This document shows, in pieces, positions 7,817 through 13,699 of a stretch of 13,699 nt of DNA. Below the pieces are notes generated by a model that was not told the origin of the DNA, searched no databases, and saw nothing but the letters and a program-made list of their open reading frames with translations. Source of the stretch: DASQDN01 sp035630195 (GTDB lineage: Bacteria; Acidobacteriota; Terriglobia; Bryobacterales; Bryobacteraceae); the NCBI GenBank assembly GCA_035630195.1, contig DASQLD010000671.1, forward strand, positions 1 through 13,699. Direction: 5' to 3'. How positions within the stretch are numbered: the first letter of the stretch is position 1; the number at the start of each line of letters is the position of its first letter. The translations under genes were made by a program, and so were the position numbers.

Positions 7817-7868
7817 CCCGTGGTGCAAGTAACTTCTCGCGGATTACGGCTAATCCTCGCACCACGGG
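7817..7868. repeat. Large nested inverted repeat (possible structured RNA or operator)
   Basis: A perfect 10-bp outer stem, CCCGTGGTGC (7817-7826) with GCACCACGGG (7859-7868), encloses a perfect 6-bp inner stem, GGATTA (7841-7846) with TAATCC (7851-7856), closed by a CGGC loop. The left internal bulge is 14 nt and the right one 2 nt. It lies 50 bases upstream of the hydrolase start. No T-run follows on either side. A regulatory leader, a small RNA, a protein-binding site or an element end are all possible. Confidence 0.6.
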
Positions 7869-7888
7869 ATGTTAGAGTTCAACCCAGG

Positions 7889-7916
7889 TTGACGTTCTTC
7901 AACTGATACATCTAAT
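7889..7916 (+). promoter_or_regulatory. Sigma-70-like promoter abutting the hydrolase start codon
   Basis: TTGACG (7889-7894) and TCTAAT (7911-7916) each match the vegetative consensus at five of six positions, with a 16-base spacer. The -10 box ends only 2 bases before the ATG at 7919. Transcription would therefore begin at or just inside the start codon, so this is either a nearly leaderless arrangement or a chance match. No ribosome binding site is seen before the ATG. Confidence 0.4.
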
Positions 7917-7918
7917 AC

Positions 7919-9173
7919 ATGCTGAGACGGGATCTACTTTCGTCCGCGCTCGCGTTTGGGCCGCAACATCCAGCCGCAGCACCGCGTGGCTGTGATTTAC
8001 CTGTTCCCGAGGCGGGGTTTCCGTCCGCGGACTTAGGCGATCTATATGACATGATCGCTGGAATCACCTGCGGCCAAACCCCCCAGCCTGTCGTTTCTAA
8101 GCCTGAAATGGAAGTCTCTGGAGACATGGAAGCGAACGGCACGTCCGTTCTTCAACAGCCTGCTCCATTACGAACCCGAGGCCCGTCCAGTCCCTGCCGA
8201 GACGCTTACCAGCGAAGAGCGAGACGGCTTCCGTCTTGAAACCGTCAGAATCAAGGCGACCGCGACATACGATATTCCGGCTTGGGTACTGGTGCCGGCC
8301 GGCCGGAAAAGCAAGGTGCCCGGCGTCGTTGCGATCCATTGCCACAGCGGAAGGTATGTCTGGGGCCACGAGAAGATCATCAGCGCCCCTACTGACTCCG
8401 AAGCATTGCTGGAGTTCCGCAAAAGCGCCTATGGCCGACCATATGCTGAGGAGCTTGCCCGGCGGGGCTATGTCGTGCTCGTCATCGATGGGTTCTACTT
8501 CGGCAGCCGGCGGTTGCGGCCCGAGAAGATGAATCCTGCGGATGCGCCTCCGGCGGCACGCCAAAGCGTTGAAGCGTTAGCGAAACTGACTCCAGGCTCC
8601 ACCGGCTGGCTCAGTGCAATCAACCGAATCTGCAGTGAGTTCGAGACGCTGACCGCCAAGACGATCTTCTCTACTGGCGCGACATGGCCAGGTATTCTCG
8701 CCTGGGACGACCGCCGCAGCGTTGACTATCTGTGCAGCCGCCCAGAAGTCGACGCAAAGCGCATTGGGTGTCTCGGTCTCTCGATCGGAGGGCTGCGAAC
8801 GGGTCATCTGATCGCAACCGACCCGCGAATTCGCGTGGCTTGCATAACTGGATGGATGACTGAGTTCCGGATGCAATTGCGCAATCACCTGCGTAATCAC
8901 ACCTGGATGATCTACATGCCTGGACTCTACGGTGCGCTCGATCTACCGGATGCCGTCGCGCTTCACGCGCCTGGAGCGCTGCTGGTCCAGCAGTGCTCGC
9001 GTGACCGTCTGTATCCGATGTCGGCCATGAAGCAATCGGTGGAAAAGCTGTCATCGATCTATGGGAAAGCCGGCATCCCGGACCGGTTCCGCGGGACGTT
9101 CCACGATGTGCCCCATTCGTTCACGCCCGCAATGCAGGAAGAGGCTTTCGCGTGGATCGAAAGGTGGATTTGA
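7919..9173 (+). CDS. Secreted alpha/beta hydrolase (dienelactone hydrolase/acetyl esterase-like), frameshifted
   Basis: The first part runs from ATG 7919 with a short TAT/Sec-like leader (MLRRDLLSSALAFG) to DLYDMIAGITCGQT. The rest continues in the next frame from PSLSFLSLKWKSLETWKR to the TGA at 9171-9173. The switch falls at a run of six C (8079-8084); with five C the frame joins cleanly, giving 417 residues. The second frame has no ATG, GTG or TTG between its upstream stop (8052) and GTG 8292, which supports a single broken gene. The hydrolase part has AIHCHSGRYVWGHEK, the nucleophile elbow GLSIGG (Ser codon 8781-8783), a likely acid Asp in SRDRLYP (9003-9005) and the His of HDVPHSF (9114-9116). 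A complete Ser-Asp-His triad thus survives. It probably hydrolyses ester bonds in the periplasm; substrate unknown. A start at 8292 alone would lack the signal peptide and first strands. Confidence 0.8.
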
Positions 9174-9255
9174 CGTGAAGGCATGAACAGCGAGGCAGTT
9201 AACCCTTGCCAGGGAAATTGTGCTGATCACTTGGTGCACGCCGACTAGAATCTGC

Positions 9256-9279
9256 GTCCGGATGCTTCCTGATCCGGAC
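9256..9279 (+). terminator. Hairpin downstream of the hydrolase gene, possible terminator
   Basis: GTCCGGAT and ATCCGGAC form a perfect 8-bp stem around an 8-base loop, 82 bases after the hydrolase stop codon. Only a weak T-rich tract (GGTTTTAGG, about 10 bases further on) follows, so terminator function is tentative. The 130 bases between the hydrolase and the repA remnant hold nothing else recognisable. Confidence 0.4.
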
Positions 9280-9305
9280 TGATAGAGGTTTTAGGCCTCA
9301 AGCGA

Positions 9306-10222
9306 TTACCGGGACATTCCTGTGCACGGCCCCTCATCTCGCGGACGCAAGGCAGCTGCTTTACCTACCAGGAGCGCCCGGCCGTCATTGTCGATGTGCG
9401 CCGGCACTCAGGCCACATCGCCCTGACGAGATTCAACCAGCCTTCCAACTTCTCGCGAAACTTCGGCGCCGGGCCTAGTCTGTGCTGCCAAGTTGACTCA
9501 CCAGGCCGAGCTCTCCGAAAAGTGGAACTCGCTCGGGGCCACGCGCGGTGAAGCACCGGTACGAGAGCCAGGTGAACAGATCGAGAGCTGCGGGACTCGC
9601 TGATCATGGCTCAGAATTTGTCTGTAGAGTTCATCCTCAGGATGATCGTTTTGGCGGTCCCCGGGCAGCAACTTCTGGTCCGCGGTACGTGAGTACCAGA
9701 TGCGCCTCCGACATGAAATTGAATCGGACACGATGAATGATCGAAGCTGGAAGCCGTTGCGAGTCGCTTCCAAAGTAAATCGTGGCACCGAAGATACGCT
9801 GGAATTGATTCCACCAGCCTTCGATACTGTGAACCTCCCTGTTGCATTCCGAACGTATCGAGCATGGCCGCCGCGCTGTCGAAGGTAATCCTCGGCGTCT
9901 TCTGCCGTATCGCTATTCTGGCAAGGAAGATCGGTACGAGGCGGTCCTGTCCGCAGGGCAGACCATAGCTCGGATGACCGGTTACCTGAAGGACGAACTG
10001 GCCGTTTCGCCGCTCATGGAGAAGACACCCGGTGGCAGGCCTCCGGACCGGCAGCCCCCAGAGCACAAATGGACGGCCACAGAAACCGAGATTCTGCCTG
10101 TCCGCCTCACGCTTCTCGCGACTATCTGGATTGCCAAAAGTAAATGGAGCCCTTGGAGCCCACTCCAATTCCTTGGACGCAGGGGGTCGCGAGTTCGGAA
10201 TCCCGCCGCCCCGACCATTCAC
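9306..10222 (-). pseudogene. repA: Plasmid-type RepA replication initiator, multiply frameshifted remnant
   Basis: No single frame is convincing, but pieces in three minus-strand frames join into one RepA-like protein. In order they are NLGFCGRPFVLWGLPVRRP, ERRNGQFVLQVTGHPSYGLP, CGQDRLVPIFLARIAIRQK, ITFDSAAAMLDTFGM and QYRRLVE. After a one-base shift near 9803 come FQRIFGATIYFGSDSQRLP and IIHRVRFNFMSEAHL. After a shift near 9691 comes DELYRQILSH; after another near 9610, PAALDLFTWLSYRCFTARG and ERVPLFGELGLVSQLGSTD. A TAG and a further shift near 9480 precede KFREKLEGWLNLVRAMWPEC, and a last shift gives AHIDNDGRALLVGK. This order, including ALDLFTWLSYR near the end, is that of the plasmid RepA C-terminal family. 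Such proteins bind an origin and start replication. At least five frameshifts make it non-functional. The first codons (GTG 10220-10222) overlap the tRNA fragment and are unlikely to be the original start. Confidence 0.75.
10172..10217 (+). other. 3' fragment of a tRNA gene (proline-like), probable attachment-site scar
   Basis: The plus strand reads like the 3' half of a tRNA: an anticodon-loop-like CTTGGAC, the stem half GCAGG, the variable region GGGTC, a T-arm GCGAG-TTCGGAAT-CCCGC, the acceptor strand CGCCCCG, a discriminator A and CCA. The ending CGCCCCGACCA is typical of tRNA-Pro, and the loop could be read as anticodon TGG. No 5' half lies upstream. The T-loop has 8 rather than 7 bases and its stem has an A-C mismatch, so it is not a working tRNA. 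Such 3' duplicates are what tRNA-targeting integrases leave at the distal end of an inserted element. CCA ends 5 bases before the stop codon of the RND gene. Confidence 0.65.
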
Positions 10223-13200
10223 TCAGTCGCCCGCAACGGGCGTAGTATCCAGGACCGGTGATCGTCGACGCGGGACAAGAGCTCCCAAATCATCGAATAG
10301 CGAATACGCAATCGGCGTGACAATCAATGTCAGCAGGAGCGACAGGCTCTGTCCCCCGATCACAATAATGGCAATCGATCTCCGCTCTTCGGCCCCGGGA
10401 CCTGCCCCTAAAGCCAAGGGCAGCATGCCGGCAACCAGAGTCAGAGTCGTCATTAGAATCGGACGAAGGCGATCGCGGTTGGCTTGCAGGATGGCTGTCG
10501 TGCGGTCGAGACCTTCGCGGCGAAGATTGTTGGTGTGATCTACCTGCAGGATCGAATTTTTCTTAACTACTCCAAATAACACCAGGATTCCGAGCGCGGA
10601 ATACAGGTTCAGGGTGTCGCGAAAAAGCCACAGAGATAAGAATCCGAACGGGATAGCCAAGGGCAGGCTGAGCAGAATCGTTACTGGGTGGATCAAGCTC
10701 TCAAATTGGGAGGCCAGAATCATGTACATGAACACAACCGAGAGAGCGAACGCCAGTAGGAACTCCGTTAGAGTGCGCTCGAACTCACGACCACGCCCGA
10801 TCACCGTAGTGCTGTAGGCTGCAGGCATGTTCAACGCATCGGCCGCCTTGAACATCTCCGGCAGACGATCCGCCAAGGCGTAACCACCAGCGACATTCGC
10901 GCGAATGCCGACAACACGCTGGCGATTCAGCCCTTCGATTCGGTATGCCGATGTGCTCTCGCTCATTTGCACAACGTTGTCGAGGCGCACCATTCCCGTT
11001 TTTGTCGATGGCACGTAGAGCTTCGAAATGGTGTCGCTTGAGCCCCTATCGGCGCCTTTCAGACGCACCTCGACGTCATATTCTTCCGCCAACTCTTTGT
11101 CGTGATAACGGGATACTTCATCGTCGCCTCCCACCATGATGCGTAGCGAAGACGCGATATCTGACGCGTCGACCCCGAGATCGGCAGCTCGCTCGCGATC
11201 AATGGCGACGTGCAGCTCTGGTTTATTGAGACGTAATGTCGTATCGACGTCGACAAGGCCAGGAATTTCGGTCATGGCAGCGTGACGCAGCCGTTCGCTG
11301 TAGTTGTTAAGAGCTATGAGGTCGGGGCCGCGGATGGCAAAATCGATGTCATATGGAGCCGTACCCTGACTCATCGTTTGCAGGTTGCCGACGCGAACAC
11401 GAAGGTCTTTGAACTCCCGCAGTCTTTCGCGAATTGCCGACATCACATCTCTTTGCGAGTAGATCCCCTGGAACGCCTCGGCCGGCTTCCCCTGGAAAGT
11501 CTTCTCGACGAATCTTGTGAGGGAGAAAACTCGATCCTCTATATCGTCAAGACGAACATAAACACGTGAGCTGTTGACTTGCTGCAAGTAGCCTGTGCCC
11601 GCGATCGTAACAACATGACGCACGCCGGGCATAGTTTTGAGGTCGGCATAGACCCTATCGAGAACATCCTGCATTGATGCAAGGCTGGTACCCTCCGGGG
11701 CGGAAACGCTCATCTCGAACTCACCCTCGTCTACATTCGTCGGGATATATTCCTGACGAACCATTTTGTAGAGCGGAACGGACGTAGCCATCACAACAAG
11801 CGCCAGCGCCATCACAACTGCACGTCGACGCATCGACCAGGCAAGCAGGCGTAGATACGCCTCCTCAATCCGAAGGTAGATTCCGCGCCGCGACGCTTTC
11901 GCCTTGTCTGTGGCCGTATGGTCCAGCCGCAACATTCGAGAACTCATCATAGGGGTCAGACTGAAGCTGACGATGAGCGAGACGAATATCGCCACTGCTG
12001 CGGTAACGCCGAAGGAGTACAGAAACCGGCCCGACACGGAGGACATGAACGACACCGGCAGGAAGACGACTACGAGGCTGAGGGTGGTCGCCATGACTGC
12101 CAGTCCGATATCTCGCGTAGCGTGAATGGCCGCGAGCATCGGCGGCATCTGCTTTTCTTCGATGAAGCGGAAAATATTCTCCAGCACAACGATCGCGTCA
12201 TCAATAACCACACCAACCATCAGCACCAGAGCCAGCATGGTGATGTTGTTCAGCGTAAAGTTCAGCCAGTACATGGCTCCGAATGTGGCGATGATAGACG
12301 CGGGAATCGCGACCGCCGCAATGACGGTGGCCCGCCAATCACGCATAAAAAGAAAGACGACAAGAGACGCAAGGATCGCGCCGAGGATAAGGTGCAGCTG
12401 CACCTCATGGAACGCTGCTTCGATATACCGGGACTGGTCCTGCACCACGTCGAGCCGTACGCCGGAGGGCAAGAGCTGGCGGACCCGGTCGAGTCGCGCC
12501 TTAACGTTGTTGATAACTTCGATCGTATTGGCGCCGGACTGCCGGCGAAGCTCAATTGCTACGGCCGGGGCTCCGTCATACGTTGCGAAGGTCCGTTGTT
12601 CTTTGTGACCGTCCTCGGCATATCCAATGTCGCGAATACGGACAGGCGAATTCCCAATCGTGGCGACAATGAGATCGTTGAAGCGAGCCGGGTCGGGAAA
12701 GCGGCCAAGCGTCCGAAGAACCAGTTCTCGGGCGCCTTCATCCACGCGACCACCTGGGATCTCGGAGTTCTGCCGCGCCACGGCATCGCGCACTCGCAGA
12801 ATGGGTATCTTGTAGGCGGCTAACCGGTCGGCATCGATCCACACATTCACTGCGCGCTTCTGGCCGCCGTTGATCACCGTTTGTCCCACACCGCCAACGG
12901 ATTCGATAGAGTCCTTGACTTGGCGTTCCGCTATCTCGTAAAGCTCCCGTGGAGTGCGCGTCCCGGAGACGACGAGGGTGAGGATCGGAGAGGCGTCAGT
13001 ATCGAGCTTACGGATCAGCGGCGGTTTGGCATCTCGAGGAAGTAGCGCGATGACAGTCGCGATCGCGTCGCGAACATCCTGGGCAGCAACATCGATGTTG
13101 CGATTCAGACCGAAAGTGAGCGTGACAATGGACAGCGACTCAGTCGATGTGGAGCGTATGTCGTCGATACCCTCGACCGTAGCTACAGCGTCCTCGATAC

Positions 13201-13399
13201 GCCTGGTAACGGTGCTCTCCATCTCTTCCGGAGATGCCCCGAGGAGGGTAGTGCGAACACTGACAATAGGCAGATCAACGTCGGGAAAGCGATCGACACC
13301 CAGACGGCCATAGGCCACGGCGCCAACGACGACCATCGCGAGGATCAGCATCACGGCGAAAACGGGCCGTTTTACACAGATTTCGGCTAACTTCTGCAT
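10223..13399 (-). CDS. RND-family efflux pump inner-membrane subunit (HAE1/AcrB type)
   Basis: This gene encodes 1058 residues, the full length of the family. It has the twelve-helix, two-repeat layout: TM1 at about 13-31 (after RPVF), the first periplasmic porter loop to about 335, and TM2-6 to about 485. TM4 carries the proton-relay pair Asp400-Asp401 (GVVIDDAIVVLENIFR). TM7 follows at about 526-545, then the second loop, and the last helices lie from about 875 to 1030 with the conserved Lys in GVVKKNSILQVDH. It would be the proton-driven pump of a tripartite exporter, taking substrates from the periplasm or outer leaflet. ATG 13397-13399 lies 2 bases after the stop of the adaptor gene, so the two form an operon. 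No outer-membrane channel gene is in the window. Drug or lipid-like substrates are inferred from the HAE1 grouping; CusA-type metal export is less likely. Confidence 0.95.
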   Translation of the reverse strand: MQKLAEICVKRPVFAVMLILAMVVVGAVAYGRLGVDRFPDVDLPIVSVRTTLLGASPEEMESTVTRRIEDAVATVEGIDDIRSTSTESLSIVTLTFGLNRNIDVAAQDVRDAIATVIALLPRDAKPPLIRKLDTDASPILTLVVSGTRTPRELYEIAERQVKDSIESVGGVGQTVINGGQKRAVNVWIDADRLAAYKIPILRVRDAVARQNSEIPGGRVDEGARELVLRTLGRFPDPARFNDLIVATIGNSPVRIRDIGYAEDGHKEQRTFATYDGAPAVAIELRRQSGANTIEVINNVKARLDRVRQLLPSGVRLDVVQDQSRYIEAAFHEVQLHLILGAILASLVVFLFMRDWRATVIAAVAIPASIIATFGAMYWLNFTLNNITMLALVLMVGVVIDDAIVVLENIFRFIEEKQMPPMLAAIHATRDIGLAVMATTLSLVVVFLPVSFMSSVSGRFLYSFGVTAAVAIFVSLIVSFSLTPMMSSRMLRLDHTATDKAKASRRGIYLRIEEAYLRLLAWSMRRRAVVMALALVVMATSVPLYKMVRQEYIPTNVDEGEFEMSVSAPEGTSLASMQDVLDRVYADLKTMPGVRHVVTIAGTGYLQQVNSSRVYVRLDDIEDRVFSLTRFVEKTFQGKPAEAFQGIYSQRDVMSAIRERLREFKDLRVRVGNLQTMSQGTAPYDIDFAIRGPDLIALNNYSERLRHAAMTEIPGLVDVDTTLRLNKPELHVAIDRERAADLGVDASDIASSLRIMVGGDDEVSRYHDKELAEEYDVEVRLKGADRGSSDTISKLYVPSTKTGMVRLDNVVQMSESTSAYRIEGLNRQRVVGIRANVAGGYALADRLPEMFKAADALNMPAAYSTTVIGRGREFERTLTEFLLAFALSVVFMYMILASQFESLIHPVTILLSLPLAIPFGFLSLWLFRDTLNLYSALGILVLFGVVKKNSILQVDHTNNLRREGLDRTTAILQANRDRLRPILMTTLTLVAGMLPLALGAGPGAEERRSIAIIVIGGQSLSLLLTLIVTPIAYSLFDDLGALVPRRRSPVLDTTPVAGD

Positions 13400-13401
13400 A
13401 A

Positions 13402-13698
13402 TTACTGAACCGTTACTTTGGCGCCTTTACTGAGGCGGCCATCGGGCTTGAGAACGATTTCAAGACCAGGGTCGAGGCCTGAAACGATCTCAACCTTCTC
13501 ATCCGTGAGAGCACGACCTGTCTTAACCAAACGATCGTCGAGGACTCCATTATTGGCTACATAAACGCGGTCAGCTCCTGCGAAAGATAAGATGGAGCTG
13601 CGTGCGATCGCGATGCCGCGGGCGTTTGGATCCACGGTTATCTGCACTTCCACAAACGATCCCGGACGCAGCGTGCCCTTCTCGTTCGGCATCTCGCC
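13402..13698 (-). CDS. RND efflux periplasmic adaptor (membrane fusion protein), C-terminal part
   Basis: The frame runs off the right edge; 98 codons and a TAA stop (13402-13404) are present. It shows the family's beta-barrel end, PNEKGTLRPGSFVEVQITVD, followed by the membrane-proximal domain with IARSSILSFAGADRVYV, then VKTGRALTDEKVEIVSGLDP and a final GAKVTVQ. Adaptors of this HlyD/AcrA type are anchored in the inner membrane and bridge the RND pump to an outer-membrane channel. The gene precedes the pump gene by 2 bases on the same strand, so co-transcription and coupled translation are very likely. The N-terminal signal, lipoyl and hairpin domains lie outside the window. Confidence 0.9.
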   Translation of the reverse strand, partial: GEMPNEKGTLRPGSFVEVQITVDPNARGIAIARSSILSFAGADRVYVANNGVLDDRLVKTGRALTDEKVEIVSGLDPGLEIVLKPDGRLSKGAKVTVQ

Positions 13699-13699
13699 C

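Noticed and set aside
9498..9788. Separate hypothetical proteins at 9365-9607, 9498-9788 and 9611-10222 on the minus strand
   Set aside because: Each contains only part of the RepA sequence and continues into non-matching translation; they are frames of one broken gene.
10172..10217. A complete functional tRNA gene
   Set aside because: No 5' acceptor strand, D-arm or 5' anticodon stem lies upstream, and the T-arm has an extra base and a mismatch.
11918..12823. 301-codon plus-strand open frame
   Set aside because: It is rich in His, Arg and Asp with low-complexity runs and lies wholly antisense to the well-supported RND pump gene; it is a codon-bias shadow.
1..13699. CRISPR arrays, rRNA genes, defence systems or a complete novel multi-gene system
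   Set aside because: No regularly spaced repeats, no rRNA-like sequence and no nuclease, helicase or toxin-antitoxin genes were seen on either strand.

Overview
The window looks like a chromosomal segment of an Acidobacteriota bacterium, probably of the Solibacter/Bryobacter type. The main clue is the pairing of a 'planctomycete-type cytochrome' protein (PSCyt1-PSCyt2/DUF1549-PSD1/DUF1553) with a twin-arginine DUF1501 protein, a gene pair abundant in Planctomycetota and in Solibacter-like Acidobacteriota. The moderately high G+C, the HAE1-type RND pump and the hydrolase type fit. The assignment is inference from gene families; no rRNA gene or marker gene is present.

Layout from left to right: the last 59 codons of a DUF1501 gene (+); a 569-bp decayed IS6-family insertion sequence with both terminal inverted repeats still readable; an intact EamA/DMT transporter gene (+, TTG start); a stretch of about 830 bp without an intact gene that holds a second decayed transposase copy (about 2171-2639); a translationally coupled operon on the minus strand (cytochrome-c/DUF1549/DUF1553 gene, then DUF1501); a 300-bp intergenic region with a small protein-like fragment, a large nested inverted repeat and a promoter-like sequence; a secreted alpha/beta hydrolase gene (+) whose reading frame is broken at a run of six C; a heavily frameshifted remnant of a plasmid-type RepA replication initiator gene (minus strand); a 46-nt fragment matching the 3' half of a tRNA (proline-like); then an RND efflux pump gene and the C-terminal part of its adaptor gene (both minus).

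The most informative reading is of the 9.3-10.2 kb region. A decayed repA directly abuts a partial tRNA 3' end that in turn sits 5 nt from the stop codon of the RND pump gene. This is the expected scar of a plasmid-like element that integrated at a tRNA gene: the chromosome would resume at about 10218, and the intact tRNA gene would lie at the other junction, to the left and possibly outside the window. The two IS remnants, the repA remnant and the frameshifted hydrolase suggest that much of 0.2-10.2 kb is an accessory region under decay, while the large genes (1056, 526 and 1058 aa) are intact. Their integrity argues against general sequencing error as the cause of the frameshifts.

Functionally, the DUF1501 and PSD1 proteins are probably an exported pair, one c-type heme protein and one TAT-exported alkaline-phosphatase-fold protein. 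The RND pump and adaptor form the inner-membrane and periplasmic parts of a tripartite efflux system. No complete undescribed system is evident; the novel points are the remnants and the unexplained structured sequences.
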